Assembly (NCBI RefSeq): GCF_016908855.1
Contig: NZ_JAFBER010000009.1
Location: 42,038-106,037, forward strand
DNA length: 64,000 bases
Direction of reading: 5' to 3'
Source of the DNA: Scopulibacillus daqui
GTDB taxonomy: Bacteria; Bacillota; Bacilli; Bacillales; Sporolactobacillaceae
The notes below the pieces were generated by a model. That model was not told the origin of the DNA. It worked only from the letters and a program-made list of their open reading frames with translations, and did not search any database. This document shows, in pieces, positions 45,339-54,542 of the stretch. The translations under genes and the position numbers were made by a program. Each line of letters opens with the position of its first letter. Position 1 is the stretch's first letter.

Positions 45339-46703
45339 GTGAATGTCAAAAAACGTTTACATCAAATAGCCATTAGCTGTTTAATTTGCTTATTGGCATT
45401 AACGACTGTCAGTCAATGGCCTAAACATGTACAAGCTGAATCAGGCAATGGCAATTCGCTTAATGTTAAGGCAAAATCAGCTATCCTTGTTGATGCAAAC
45501 ACAGGTCAAATATTGTATTCGAAAAATGCTGATGCCATGCTGCCGCCGGCAAGTATGACAAAAATAATGACTGAATACGTTGTGCTGAAAGAAATACATA
45601 GCGGAAAGATCAACTGGAATACAAAGGTTAACATCAGCGACAAAGTTTACTCAATCTCTCAGAACAGAGAGTTCTCTAATGTTCCGCTAAGAAAAGACTA
45701 TCAATATACGATTAAAGACTTATATTATCCAATGGCTATTTATTCCGCTGACGGTGCTGCGGTTGCCTTAGCTGAAGCAGTCGGCGGCGGAGATGAAAAG
45801 AAATTTGTAGATTTGATGAACAAAACGGCCAAAGAATTAGGCATGAACCATACTAAATTTGTGAATAGTTCAGGGCTTGATAACGTCGATTTAAAGAAAA
45901 ATCGCGCCTATGGCGGACCAAACAGCAGCAATCTTATCACAGCGCGCGACCTGGCTAAGTTAACATATCATTTGGTTCAGGAATACCCAGAGATATTGAA
46001 GATTGCCAGCATCCCTCAAATGAAATTTACTGCTGGTGTAGATAAACCGATTCAAATGGTAAACTGGGACTGGATGCTGCCGGGTCTCGGGAAAAATATG
46101 AAAAAATACGCTTATCCAGGTTTGGACGGTTTAAAGACGGGCCATACAGATTTAGCAGGTTATTGTTTTACCGGAACAGCTGAACGGAATGGCCATCGCC
46201 TCATATCTGTTGTCATGGGTACAGGTTCAGAAGATGCACGGTTCACTGAAACTAAAAAACTATTAGATTATGGATTTGATCAATTCAATCTAAAAACGAT
46301 TTTGAAAAAAGGCCAAGCGGTAAAAGGACATGAAACGCTGCCAGTTTCAAAAGGCAAAGATAAAGAAGTTAAAATTGTTGCGGGAAAACCTTTAGAGTTA
46401 GCGGTAAAAAACAGTGAAAATGCAAATTATAAAGTCAGTGTACACCTTGATAAATCTAAATTAAATCAAGACGGCCAGTTAAAAGCGCCTGTTAAAAAAG
46501 GCGAGAAGGTCGGTTATTTAATGGTGTCTGATAAAGGTCAGCATGGCAATGACTTTATTTACAATGCCGGGGAGAAAGTGCCGGTTGTAACTGCTGATCA
46601 GGTCGATAAGGCAAATTGGTTTGTTCTGTCAATGCGATCTGTCGGCCATTTCATATCTGGCGCATTTGTAAGTGCATTTGACGCCGTAAAAGCCCTTTTT
46701 TAA
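45339..46703 (+). CDS. dacA: D-alanyl-D-alanine carboxypeptidase (PBP5 type)
   Basis: Penicillin-binding protein that trims the terminal D-Ala from peptidoglycan stem peptides. Signal peptide about 1-33, active-site SxxK is SMTK (S72-K75), second motif SAD in YSADGAA, KTG in LKTGHTD. A C-terminal beta-rich domain and an amphipathic membrane anchor (FISGAFVSAFDAVKALF). I chose the GTG at 45339, with GGAGGTG 9 bases upstream. 454 residues. Confidence 0.95.
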   Translation: MNVKKRLHQIAISCLICLLALTTVSQWPKHVQAESGNGNSLNVKAKSAILVDANTGQILYSKNADAMLPPASMTKIMTEYVVLKEIHSGKINWNTKVNISDKVYSISQNREFSNVPLRKDYQYTIKDLYYPMAIYSADGAAVALAEAVGGGDEKKFVDLMNKTAKELGMNHTKFVNSSGLDNVDLKKNRAYGGPNSSNLITARDLAKLTYHLVQEYPEILKIASIPQMKFTAGVDKPIQMVNWDWMLPGLGKNMKKYAYPGLDGLKTGHTDLAGYCFTGTAERNGHRLISVVMGTGSEDARFTETKKLLDYGFDQFNLKTILKKGQAVKGHETLPVSKGKDKEVKIVAGKPLELAVKNSENANYKVSVHLDKSKLNQDGQLKAPVKKGEKVGYLMVSDKGQHGNDFIYNAGEKVPVVTADQVDKANWFVLSMRSVGHFISGAFVSAFDAVKALF

Positions 46704-46708
46704 ATATA

Positions 46709-46743
46709 TGTCCCCTTTAACATTGATGTTAGAGGGGATTTTT
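46709..46743 (+). terminator. Terminator after dacA
   Basis: TCCCCTtTAACAT/ATGTTAgAGGGGA stem followed by TTTTTT. Confidence 0.85.
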
Positions 46744-46806
46744 TGCACCCATTTTTAGGGTAGTTTGTGGTAAAATGAATGAAAAAATAAGAATAGGAAG
46801 TGAAAT

Positions 46807-47286
46807 ATGATCATCAGACAGGCTGAATATAATGATATTAATCAAATTCAGAAAATTGCTGATATAAGCTGGCATGATACGTATGACGGCATCATACCAA
46901 TAACTGTCCAGGATCGTTTTCTTAAAGAGGCTTATTCCGAGAAGACGATGAAACATCGATTAAAGCATTCTTTAATGCTTGTTGCAGATTGCCAGGGCCA
47001 GCTGACAGGTTTTGCAAACTTTTCGTTTGTTAATCGGAAAGGCGAGTCGGAATTGGGAGCTATTTATCTGCTGCCTGAGCACCAACGAAAAAAAGCCGGC
47101 AGCCGCTTGCTTGAGAAAGGCATCCGGTCGCTTAAATCTGTAAAACGGATCATTGTTCATGTTGAAAAGGACAATCATAAAGGGCTGGCCTTTTATCAAT
47201 CAAAAGGTTTTAAAGAAACGGATGTTTTTGAAGAGCAATTTTATGATTATAAACTTAAAACGGTAAAAATGGCATTAGACATTTAG
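46807..47286 (+). CDS. GNAT family N-acetyltransferase
   Basis: 159 residues with the GNAT fold: LGAIYLLPEHQRKKAGSRLLEKG carries the acetyl-CoA R/Q-x-x-G-x-G/A-type motif, followed by HVEKDNHKGLAFYQSKGF, typical of motif B. The target is unknown. The RBS AGGAAGTGA precedes the ATG. It sits between dacA and pdxS and is not part of the usual B. subtilis order there. Confidence 0.88.
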   Translation: MIIRQAEYNDINQIQKIADISWHDTYDGIIPITVQDRFLKEAYSEKTMKHRLKHSLMLVADCQGQLTGFANFSFVNRKGESELGAIYLLPEHQRKKAGSRLLEKGIRSLKSVKRIIVHVEKDNHKGLAFYQSKGFKETDVFEEQFYDYKLKTVKMALDI

Positions 47287-47412
47287 AATGTCAGTAAAAG
47301 GGTTATAGAAACTATTTTTAGTGGTAGTCTTAAGGCGCATTTTCATGTAATATAGTAATATACAGCCAATTCATAATGGTATTTGTATTTGAATAATGGG
47401 GAGGAAATAGAT

Positions 47413-48297
47413 ATGGCACAAACTGGTACAGATCGAGTAAAACGCGGCATGGCTGAAATGCAAAAGGGCGGCGTCATTATGGACGTTGTTAATGCAGAAC
47501 AAGCAAAAATAGCTGAAGAAGCAGGCGCTGTGGCCGTTATGGCGTTAGAACGCGTTCCGGCGGATATTCGTGCGGCAGGCGGCGTTGCCCGCATGGCAGA
47601 TCCGACAATTGTTGAAGAGGTCATGAATGCGGTTTCAATACCAGTCATGGCAAAGGCAAGAATAGGCCATATTACCGAAGCGCGCGTTCTTGAAGCTATG
47701 GGCGTAGATTATATTGATGAAAGTGAAGTATTGACACCAGCTGACGATCAGTTTCATATAAATAAAAGCGATTATACAGTTCCTTTTGTTTGCGGATGCC
47801 GCAATCTTGGGGAAGCAGCGCGCCGTATCGGCGAAGGCGCTTCTATGCTAAGAACGAAAGGCGAGCCTGGAACAGGAAATATCGTTGAAGCGGTTCGTCA
47901 TTTAAGATTAGTCAATGCACAAGTGCGCAAGGTTGTCGGCATGTCTGAAGATGAGTTAATGACCGAAGCAAAAGAACTTGGCGCTCCATACGAAATTTTA
48001 TTGCAAATCAAGAAAGAAGGCCGTCTTCCAGTCGTTAATTTTGCAGCAGGCGGTGTCGCAACGCCAGCCGATGCAGCCCTTATGATGCAGCTAGGCGCTG
48101 ACGGCGTGTTTGTGGGCTCTGGTATTTTCAAATCAGAAAACCCTGCTAAATTTGCAAGATCCATTGTCGAAGCAACAACACATTATGAAGACTACAAATT
48201 AATTGCTGAGTTGTCTAAAGGTTTGGGCACGGCGATGAAAGGCATCGAAATGTCTACATTAGAACCTTCACAACTCATGCAAGAACGCAGTTTCTAA
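47413..48297 (+). CDS. pdxS: Pyridoxal 5'-phosphate synthase lyase subunit PdxS
   Basis: Makes PLP from ribose 5-phosphate, glyceraldehyde 3-phosphate and ammonia delivered by PdxT. The TIM-barrel has the catalytic lysine in MAKARIGH near residue 82 and a second in [12 protein letters not shown] near 150. 294 residues from the ATG at 47413, with GGGGAGG upstream; an earlier ATG adds 10 unlike residues. Pairs with pdxT 12 bases downstream. Confidence 0.97.
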   Translation: MAQTGTDRVKRGMAEMQKGGVIMDVVNAEQAKIAEEAGAVAVMALERVPADIRAAGGVARMADPTIVEEVMNAVSIPVMAKARIGHITEARVLEAMGVDYIDESEVLTPADDQFHINKSDYTVPFVCGCRNLGEAARRIGEGASMLRTKGEPGTGNIVEAVRHLRLVNAQVRKVVGMSEDELMTEAKELGAPYEILLQIKKEGRLPVVNFAAGGVATPADAALMMQLGADGVFVGSGIFKSENPAKFARSIVEATTHYEDYKLIAELSKGLGTAMKGIEMSTLEPSQLMQERSF

Positions 48298-48309
48298 GGA
48301 AGGGTTATG

Positions 48310-48891
48310 ATGACAGTAAAAATTGGCGTCTTAGGCCTTCAAGGGGCGTTTCGAGAACATGCAAAGGCCCTTGAAGCAACAGATACAGAAATTTCAATCG
48401 TTAAAAGGGTTCATGAACTGGACGGTCTAGACGGTCTTGTGATTCCCGGCGGCGAGAGCACAACAATGAGGCGGTTAATGGATAAGTACGAGCTTTTTGA
48501 AGCTATAAAAGACTTTGCAAAGGACAAGCCTGTTTTTGGAACTTGTGCCGGTTTGATTTTAATGGCTAAAAAAATTGATGGACAAAAAGGGCCTCATCTT
48601 GGTTTAATGGACATCAATGTTAAGCGCAACGCCTTCGGCAGACAGGTGGACAGCTTTGAAGCCGAACTTCATATTAAAGGGGTTGCCGATAACTTTGCCG
48701 GCGTTTTTATCCGTGCGCCTTATATTACAGAAGTAGGCGAAGAAGTAGAAGTACTTGCAACATACGATAATAAAATTGTTGCGGCACAACAAGGCCATTT
48801 CTTAACAGCTGCATTTCATCCTGAATTGACCGATGACAACCGTTTCCACCAGCACTTTGTAGAGATGGTCAAGGGAAGGGTATTCGTATAA
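48310..48891 (+). CDS. pdxT: Pyridoxal 5'-phosphate synthase glutaminase subunit PdxT
   Basis: Class I glutamine amidotransferase supplying ammonia to PdxS. Contains GGEST near residues 45-49 and the nucleophile cysteine in FGTCAGL near 80, with His/Glu in HPELT near 170. Two ATG codons in tandem (48307, 48310); the second has GGAAGG at better spacing. 193 residues. A terminator was not seen in the 60 bases after it. Confidence 0.96.
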   Translation: MTVKIGVLGLQGAFREHAKALEATDTEISIVKRVHELDGLDGLVIPGGESTTMRRLMDKYELFEAIKDFAKDKPVFGTCAGLILMAKKIDGQKGPHLGLMDINVKRNAFGRQVDSFEAELHIKGVADNFAGVFIRAPYITEVGEEVEVLATYDNKIVAAQQGHFLTAAFHPELTDDNRFHQHFVEMVKGRVFV

Positions 48892-48956
48892 CTTGTATAG
48901 AAGGATGACTAGAACTTTTAGAATCATCTTTAAGTATAACTTGAAAAATTCTCGCC

Positions 48957-49247
48957 TATAATGTAAATTAAATAAATAAAAACATCATCTTTTGCAACAG
49001 CGATGATGGGAAATAGTAGCGAATGCCGCTTTGCATAGAGAATCGGTGGTTGGTGCAAACCGATCAAAGCGCGTTGTGAATCCGTCCCTGAGTTGAAATG
49101 CTGATGTGGCTGTTCCATTTAGGCATTTCCGGTTAGCAGGCCGTTACCTGTTTAAGCGGTTAATGAAGCCATGCCTTCATTAACAACTAGGGTGGCAACG
49201 CGGGAAACTCTCGTCCCTTTTTATTAAGGGTACGGGAGTTTTTTTAT
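48957..49247 (+). promoter_or_regulatory. Serine T-box riboswitch of serS, with -10 element
   Basis: TATAAT at 48957-48962, then a leader with stem-I elements (GGTTGGTGCAAACCG), probable serine specifier TCC in GTGAATCCG, the T-box AGGGTGGCAACGCG (49189-49202), and a terminator AACTC...GAGTT (49206-49240) with TTTTTTT. Uncharged tRNA-Ser would prevent termination. No clear -35 at the expected spacing. Confidence 0.93.
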
Positions 49248-49271
49248 TTTTTGAAGGAGGTTTTAGATGAT

Positions 49272-50552
49272 ATGCTTGATTTAAAATTTGTACGAGAAAA
49301 TTACGATGAGATTAAGGAAAAGCTGAATAAACGCGGCGAAGACTTAACGGACTTTGATAAGTTTAAGGAATATGATGAAAAACGTCGGAAGCTGATTCGC
49401 GAAACAGAAGCATTAAAAGCCAAGCGCAATGAAGTATCTCAAGAAATAGCCAAGAAAAAACGTGAAAAACAGGATGCTGACAATATTATCAAGGAGATGC
49501 GCGAAGTCAGCGATAAAATCAAATCCCTTGATGAGGAGCTTCGCACTGTTGAAGCAGACCTGGAAAAACTAATGCTGTCTATTCCTAACCTCCCTCATGA
49601 GTCTGTACCGGTGGGTGAAGATGAAGAGGACAATATAGAAATTAGAAAATGGGGCAGCGTGCCAGAGTTCGACTTTGAAGCTAAACCGCACTGGGATTTG
49701 GCCCATGAACTTGACATACTTGATTTTGAAAGAGCAGCAAAAGTTACCGGCAGCCGTTTTGTATTCTATAAAGGACTTGGTGCAAGGTTAGAAAGAGCGC
49801 TTATCAATTTTATGATGGACCTTCATCAGGAAGAGCATGGCTATACTGAAATGCTGCCTCCTTATCTTGTGAACCGCACAAGCATGACGGGTACTGGACA
49901 GTTGCCTAAATTTGAAGAAGATGCATTTAAAATTCGCGAAGAAGACTATTTTCTTGTTCCAACAGCGGAGGTTCCTGTAACCAATTTTCACCGTGATGAA
50001 ATATTAGATGGCAATGAGCTGCCTTACGCGTATGTTGCCTACAGCTCTTGCTTCCGTTCTGAGGCAGGTTCGGCCGGAAGGGATACAAGGGGGCTTATTC
50101 GCCAGCATCAGTTTAATAAAGTTGAATTGGTCCGTTTTGTAAAACCCGAGGATTCTTATGATGAGTTAGAAAAATTAACAGGGCACGCAGAAAAAGTTCT
50201 TCAGCTTCTCGGACTGCCATATCGTGTTATGAGTATGTGCACCGGTGATCTCGGTTTCACTGCTGCAAAAAAATACGATTTAGAAGTGTGGCTTCCAAGC
50301 TATAATACGTACCGGGAAATTTCCTCCTGCAGTAATTTTGAAGCTTATCAAGCGCGCCGTGCGAATATTCGCTTCCGCCGTGATCCAAAATCAAAGCCGG
50401 AATTTGTTCATACTTTGAATGGATCTGGTTTGGCAATCGGACGGACAGTGGCAGCTATCTTAGAGAATTATCAGCAGGCTAACGGCAGCGTTATTATTCC
50501 AGAGGTATTAAGACCTTACATGAGAAACGCTGAAAAAATTGAAGCGAAATAA
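49272..50552 (+). CDS. serS: Serine--tRNA ligase
   Basis: Class II synthetase charging tRNA-Ser. An N-terminal coiled-coil arm (about 1-105) contacts the tRNA; motif 2 [21 protein letters not shown] and motif 3 GSGLAIGRT follow. 426 residues. ATG at 49272, AAGGAGG 11 bases upstream. A second ATG at 49267, nearer to the Shine-Dalgarno, is out of frame and encodes only MICLI before TAA. Confidence 0.97.
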   Translation: MLDLKFVRENYDEIKEKLNKRGEDLTDFDKFKEYDEKRRKLIRETEALKAKRNEVSQEIAKKKREKQDADNIIKEMREVSDKIKSLDEELRTVEADLEKLMLSIPNLPHESVPVGEDEEDNIEIRKWGSVPEFDFEAKPHWDLAHELDILDFERAAKVTGSRFVFYKGLGARLERALINFMMDLHQEEHGYTEMLPPYLVNRTSMTGTGQLPKFEEDAFKIREEDYFLVPTAEVPVTNFHRDEILDGNELPYAYVAYSSCFRSEAGSAGRDTRGLIRQHQFNKVELVRFVKPEDSYDELEKLTGHAEKVLQLLGLPYRVMSMCTGDLGFTAAKKYDLEVWLPSYNTYREISSCSNFEAYQARRANIRFRRDPKSKPEFVHTLNGSGLAIGRTVAAILENYQQANGSVIIPEVLRPYMRNAEKIEAK

Positions 50553-50656
50553 AGGGCAAAAAAGCGCAGGCAAAGGCTTGCGCTTTATCTATAGGTAAAA
50601 CTGTACAAGGGCTTGTATTAAGTGAAAAGATATATTATAATTCTATGTGTCATAAA

Positions 50657-50749
50657 GGAGGAGTACCCAAGTCTGGCTGAAGGGATCGGTCTTGAAAACC
50701 GACAGGGGCTTAACGGCCCGCGGGGGTTCGAATCCCTCCTCCTCCGCCA
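50657..50749 (+). tRNA. tRNA-Ser (TGA)
   Basis: Acceptor GGAGGAG/CTCCTCC, anticodon TGA in loop CTTGAAA, a long variable arm (GGGGCTTAACGGCCC), T-arm GGTTCGAATCC, encoded CCA. It lies just after serS. Confidence 0.97.
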
Positions 50750-50928
50750 TATGTAATGCCTAATGCAAATATAATGAAATCAATTAAGGTCATTCAGCTT
50801 TGGTTGAATGGCCTTTTTTTAATTTTTTACAGCAAATCATGCATAATTTTCGGGCGGCAAAGCTATATTATAAAAAAACCTGTTAAAGTAATGGCAGGGT
50901 TAAAAAGTATAAACTTTTTTAAGTGTTT

Positions 50929-50957
50929 GACAGTTGTTACGAAATGTGGTAAATTAG
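50929..50957 (+). promoter_or_regulatory. Sigma-A promoter of the cold-shock gene
   Basis: TTGACA, a 17-base spacer and TAAATT, lying upstream of the cold-shock leader. Confidence 0.7.
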
Positions 50958-51009
50958 AATAAACCATTTTACTATTTATATATAAGGTTTGGATGTAAGA
51001 ATGAAGTAC

Positions 51010-51066
51010 CTTCGTTGAAGTGTAGCAATTTTTACTTCCTACACAAGAGCGGAGGTACTTTTTTAA
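51010..51066 (+). promoter_or_regulatory. Nested hairpin/terminator in the cold-shock leader
   Basis: AAGTACCTTCG pairs with CGGAGGTACTT (11 pairs with one G-U). Its loop contains a second stem GTGTAG/CTACAC, and an alternative GAAGT/ACTTC pairing is possible. The outer stem is followed by TTTTTT, so it should act as a terminator. It lies between the promoter and the csp start, suggesting an attenuator, a thermosensor or a separate small RNA of about 100 bases. Confidence 0.6.
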
Positions 51067-51143
51067 TCTATACTTATGTAAGTGGTTAAATGGTTTTTAT
51101 TTCAAAAGCGCCAAGTGCGCAAGGTTTTAGGGAGGCATTACAG

Positions 51144-51344
51144 ATGCAAAACGGTAAAGTAAAATGGTTTAATGCAGAAAAAGGATACGGCTTCATCGAA
51201 GTTGAAGGCGGAAACGACGTATTCGTTCACTATTCTGCAATCGAAGGTGAAGGCTTCAAAACGTTAGAAGAAGGCCAAGAAGTGAGCTTTGATATCGTTG
51301 AAGGCAACCGCGGCCCACAAGCAGCTAACGTTGTAAAAGCTTAA
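51144..51344 (+). CDS. Cold-shock protein (CspA family)
   Basis: 66-residue single-stranded nucleic-acid chaperone. RNP1 KGYGFIEV and RNP2 VFVHYSAI are present. It begins [16 protein letters not shown], with GGGAGG upstream of the ATG. A 190-base leader precedes it. The exact csp paralogue cannot be assigned. Confidence 0.97.
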   Translation: MQNGKVKWFNAEKGYGFIEVEGGNDVFVHYSAIEGEGFKTLEEGQEVSFDIVEGNRGPQAANVVKA

Positions 51345-51370
51345 TTATTTTACCTAAATCCAATGTGCTG

Positions 51371-51395
51371 GCAGTCCTGGTAAGGGCTGCTTTTT
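51371..51395 (+). terminator. Terminator after the cold-shock gene
   Basis: GCAGTCC/GGGCTGC stem with one G-U pair, then TTTTT. Confidence 0.75.
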
Positions 51396-51482
51396 ATATT
51401 GTCCATACCATGCGCTTTCTTTCTAAGGACTTTTCAAATGCAAAGAAATTTAGTATAATATGTTATGTCATTTTAAAAAGAG

Positions 51483-51558
51483 GGCCCCGTAGCTCAGGGG
51501 ATAGAGCGTTGGTTTCCTAAACCATGCGTCGGGAGTTCGAATCTCTCCGGGGCCGCCA
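51483..51558 (+). tRNA. tRNA-Arg (CCT)
   Basis: Acceptor GGCCCCG/CGGGGCC, anticodon CCT in loop TTCCTAA, T-arm AGTTCGAATCT, encoded CCA. Confidence 0.96.
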
Positions 51559-51608
51559 TACATAGATAATGTACGATTTCATTTTTATCCCAAAAGATAT
51601 ATGTAAAG

Positions 51609-51640
51609 AAGCCCGATCCAAAAGCAGGATCGGGCTTTTC
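51609..51640 (+). terminator. Terminator after tRNA-Arg
   Basis: AAGCCCGATCC/GGATCGGGCTT 11-bp perfect stem with TTTT after it. Confidence 0.9.
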
Positions 51641-51762
51641 GAACTGCACTTCAACTGTTTTTTATAGTTTTTCACAATTATAATTAAAAAATATTGATAA
51701 TAATGAAGGTTTTTTATACATAGAAAAAGAAGTATGTTATGTATTAAATTTTTGAGGAGGGC

Positions 51763-53253
51763 ATGGACGATATGGAACAAAACACACTGAATATCAGCGA
51801 AAGGTTAGCAAGCTTTTTAAAAGGAACAAAGAAGCTGTATATTAACGGTGAATGGGTGGAAGCACAATCAGGAAAAACATTTGAAACACTAAATCCCGCA
51901 ACTGGTGAAGTGCTGGCTGTTGTCAGCGAAGCGGATGCTGAGGATATTAACCTTGCTGTCGAAGCGGCAAGAAAGGCTTTCGATGAAGGCAAATGGTCAA
52001 AGATGAGCGCTGCTTCCAGAAGCCGATTAATTTACAAGTTAGCTGATCTAATGGAAGAGCACAAAGAAGAACTTGCCCAACTTGATACTCTTGATAACGG
52101 TAAACCAATCAGAGAAACGACGCACGGAGACGTTCCTCTTGCTATAGAACATTTTCGTTATTATGCCGGATGGTCCACTAAGATTGTCGGTCAAACGATT
52201 CCTGTTTCAGGTAAGTTTTTCAACTATACGCGGCATGAACCAGTTGGTGTCGTGGGCCAAATTATTCCATGGAATTTCCCTCTGCTTATGGCCGCTTGGA
52301 AACTTGGAGCAGCGCTTGCTACAGGCTGTACGGTTGTATTAAAGCCAGCGGAACAAACACCGCTTTCAGCCTTATACTTAGCTCAATTAGCGGAAGAAGC
52401 CGGATTCCCTAAGGGCGTCATTAATGTCGTGCCTGGATATGGTGAAACGGCTGGTGCGGCATTAGTTAAACATCCTAAAGTTAATAAGGTAGCCTTTACG
52501 GGTTCGACTGCCGTAGGCAAAGGCATTATGGCGGAAGCATCAAATACACTGAAGCGCGTGACACTTGAACTCGGCGGAAAGTCTCCGAACATTATTTTGC
52601 CTGATGCAGATATGTCAAGGGCTATTCCAGGCGCTTTCTCAGGAATTATGTTTAACCAGGGTCAAGTCTGCTGCGCAGGTTCGCGGTTATTTGTTCAGAA
52701 GAAGGCCTTCGATAATGTTGTTGCAGATCTTGTGACTCACTCGAAAACCGTTAAGCAAGGAGAAGGTCTTAATCCAGAGACAGAAATGGGGCCGCTTGTT
52801 TCAAAAGAACAGCAAAACCGTGTCGTTGACTATATTAATAAAGGGAAGAACGAAGGGGCAGAACTGCTGACAGGCGGTACATATTCTGATAAGGGTTATT
52901 TTGTTGAACCAACCGTTTTTGCAGATGTCAATGACGAAATGACGATTGCCAAGGAAGAAATATTCGGTCCGGTTGTTACAGCGATGCCTTTCGAAGATCT
53001 TGATGAGGTCATTGAACGGGCAAATAATAGTAATTACGGTTTGGCAGCAGGACTCTGGACTGAAAATGTTAAAACAGCTCATTACGTAGCTAATAAATTA
53101 AAAGCTGGGACCGTTTGGGTTAACTGTTACAATGCATTTGATGCAGCTTCTCCATTCGGCGGATATAAAGAATCCGGACTTGGCAGAGAAATGGGATCTT
53201 ATGCATTAAATAACTATATGGAAGTTAAAAGCGTTTGGATTAACTTAGGATAA
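51763..53253 (+). CDS. Aldehyde dehydrogenase family protein
   Basis: NAD(P)-dependent oxidation of aldehydes. 496 residues. The catalytic cysteine is in GQVCCAGSR and the general base glutamate in LELGGKSPN near 270; NAD-binding [11 protein letters not shown] is present. Closest in type to DhaS-like enzymes of Bacillus. Substrate unknown. Two ATGs: 51763 is too near AGGAGG, and 51772 at 11 bases may be used instead. Not part of the core origin order. Confidence 0.93.
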   Translation: MDDMEQNTLNISERLASFLKGTKKLYINGEWVEAQSGKTFETLNPATGEVLAVVSEADAEDINLAVEAARKAFDEGKWSKMSAASRSRLIYKLADLMEEHKEELAQLDTLDNGKPIRETTHGDVPLAIEHFRYYAGWSTKIVGQTIPVSGKFFNYTRHEPVGVVGQIIPWNFPLLMAAWKLGAALATGCTVVLKPAEQTPLSALYLAQLAEEAGFPKGVINVVPGYGETAGAALVKHPKVNKVAFTGSTAVGKGIMAEASNTLKRVTLELGGKSPNIILPDADMSRAIPGAFSGIMFNQGQVCCAGSRLFVQKKAFDNVVADLVTHSKTVKQGEGLNPETEMGPLVSKEQQNRVVDYINKGKNEGAELLTGGTYSDKGYFVEPTVFADVNDEMTIAKEEIFGPVVTAMPFEDLDEVIERANNSNYGLAAGLWTENVKTAHYVANKLKAGTVWVNCYNAFDAASPFGGYKESGLGREMGSYALNNYMEVKSVWINLG

Positions 53254-53257
53254 TAAA

Positions 53258-53292
53258 GAAAGGGTGCCGATAAAAAAATTGGCACCCTTTTA
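53258..53292. terminator. Bidirectional terminator between the aldehyde dehydrogenase and yfhJ
   Basis: AAAGGGTGCCGAT...GGCACCCTTT with A and T runs on both sides. Confidence 0.85.
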
Positions 53293-53297
53293 ATCAT

Positions 53298-53561
53298 TTA
53301 ACTAAAGTCCTTTTCTTTTATTAACTTTTTGAATTTAGGGTGATTGGCAATGACGTCGTGAAATTTAGGGCCATAAAAATCAATCCATTGTCTAATAATT
53401 TTTTCTGTTACAGCTTTATCTACATAGGAATGCCCGGCTTTAGCCCTTGTTACTTCAAAGTCTTCCCATAGTATTTCCACGAATGTCCAGGCTTCATCAT
53501 AAGTTAATTTGTCATTTTTTTCTAATAATCTTTCCGCTAATTTAGAAAAAAGTTCATTCAT
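53298..53561 (-). CDS. yfhJ: YfhJ family protein (WVELL-type)
   Basis: 87 residues. MNELFSKLAERLLEKN and WTFVEILWEDFEVTRAKAG match the YfhJ family, small sporulation-associated proteins of unknown function. Minus strand, divergent from sspK. In Bacillus genomes YfhJ, SspK and YpzG are neighbours of each other but usually lie near mutY, not near serS. Confidence 0.85.
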   Translation of the reverse strand: MNELFSKLAERLLEKNDKLTYDEAWTFVEILWEDFEVTRAKAGHSYVDKAVTEKIIRQWIDFYGPKFHDVIANHPKFKKLIKEKDFS

Positions 53562-53628
53562 ACCTATCCATCCTTTTTCTCTTATGTGATGATCTTATCA
53601 TGTTTTTATCAGATGTAAAATATTAACG

Positions 53629-53659
53629 TCATACTCAATCGTTAGAGTAACACATACTA
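53629..53659 (+). promoter_or_regulatory. Candidate sigma-G promoter of sspK
   Basis: TCATA (53629-53633), 19 bases, CATACTA (53653-53659); the -10 matches CATWMTA exactly. Fits forespore expression of sspK. Confidence 0.4.
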
Positions 53660-53689
53660 AAAGTACCCTAATGAAAGGTGGTATGAAGC

Positions 53690-53854
53690 ATGGTCGATCG
53701 CGATGAAAAACAATATAGTGTTCAAAATGAAAATTCCATTTTGCCAAGGGCAAAAGCAGAATTTTCATCTAAACGTGCTGATGGGAAAACTAGAGATCAT
53801 CCTTATGAACGAATGTTTTTATCGAATCAATTGAGAAACGGCCATGACGACTAA
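53690..53854 (+). CDS. sspK: Small acid-soluble spore protein K-like (SspK)
   Basis: 54 residues, MVDRDEKQYSVQNENS then LPRAKAEFSSKRADG and HPYERM. The SKRADG...HPxERM block is the SspK signature. It is a minor spore protein made in the forespore. AAAGGTGG 9 bases upstream of the ATG. Missed by length-limited gene finding. The N-terminal part diverges from the B. subtilis sequence. Confidence 0.85.
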   Translation: MVDRDEKQYSVQNENSILPRAKAEFSSKRADGKTRDHPYERMFLSNQLRNGHDD

Positions 53855-53876
53855 CTTATAATTAGGGGTGAATATC

Positions 53877-54047
53877 TTGGGTAAAAAAAGCGATTTGGGC
53901 TTAATTTTCCAAAAGTATGAAAATCCGTTTCAATCACCAAGAGCAAATCCAAAGCATGCTTATCACCAAGTAAACGGTGAAACACAGAAAGTTTTGACCG
54001 CGCATATCGTTGATACGTTTTTGACAAGAAAAAAATCCCTTTATTAA
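53877..54047 (+). CDS. ypzG: YpzG family protein
   Basis: 56 residues from a TTG start, with AGGGGTGA 7 bases upstream. NPFQSPRANPKHAYHQVNGET is the YpzG signature, a short spore-associated family of unknown function. Starts 22 bases after sspK and probably shares its transcript. Confidence 0.85.
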   Translation: MGKKSDLGLIFQKYENPFQSPRANPKHAYHQVNGETQKVLTAHIVDTFLTRKKSLY

Positions 54048-54078
54048 GGGCACATGGCTTTCCCAAGATAGCGAAAAG

Positions 54079-54103
54079 GCGGCGTCTGATAGCCGCCTTT
54101 TTT
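54079..54103 (+). terminator. Terminator after ypzG
   Basis: GGCGGC/GCCGCC stem with loop GTCTGATA, followed by TTTTTT. Confidence 0.9.
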
Positions 54104-54104
54104 A

Positions 54105-54120
54105 TGTTTCACGTGTAACA
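54105..54120. promoter_or_regulatory. Candidate parS on the right arm
   Basis: TGTTTCACGTGTAACA matches 15 of 16 consensus positions. It is intergenic and 20.7 kb right of dnaA. Confidence 0.75.
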
Positions 54121-54225
54121 ATACTTACATAGAGATTTAACGGTTAACATATTGATTCCATTAATACAACTGTCCTAAAGATGTGTGCGGCGGCGAATGT
54201 TTGACCTAAAAAACGAAAAGCTGAT

Positions 54226-54239
54226 ATTTCCCGGGTAAA
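54226..54239. promoter_or_regulatory. Weak Noc-like site
   Basis: ATTTCCCGGGTAAA matches 12 of 14 positions of the Noc consensus. It lies 106 bases from the parS-like site above, in the same intergenic stretch. Confidence 0.4.
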
Positions 54240-54358
54240 GAAGAAGGCAGACAATGGTTTAATCAATTTCTAATGAGAGGGAAATTTTTTTGAGATCCCG
54301 TTGCTTTAAAAACCTTTTCTAAGTCAATGCTTCTGCTATAAATATTGAGGATTGTTGA

Positions 54359-54475
54359 CGCATTAAATGGCATGGCCAATATCCTGCTGAAGCTGATGAT
54401 ACTATTAGGCTGCCGCTGTCTAAACAAACGATGTCTTTTTTTGAAATCATAAATGAAAAATTTTATAATGAATGA
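54359..54475 (+). pseudogene. Possible decayed C-terminus of an unknown gene
   Basis: A 38-codon open frame with no start codon or ribosome binding site. It reads RIKWHGQYPAEADDTIRLPL and so on to FYNE then stop, with coding-like composition. It could be a gene remnant, with the upstream part lost, in the 500-base gap 54048-54542. I do not recognise the family; it may also be chance. Confidence 0.35.
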
Positions 54476-54542
54476 AACCTAAGCTTTGTTGATACGTATA
54501 TATTGACAAGTTATTTATTTCAGAAGAAGGGGTGATTGTCTA

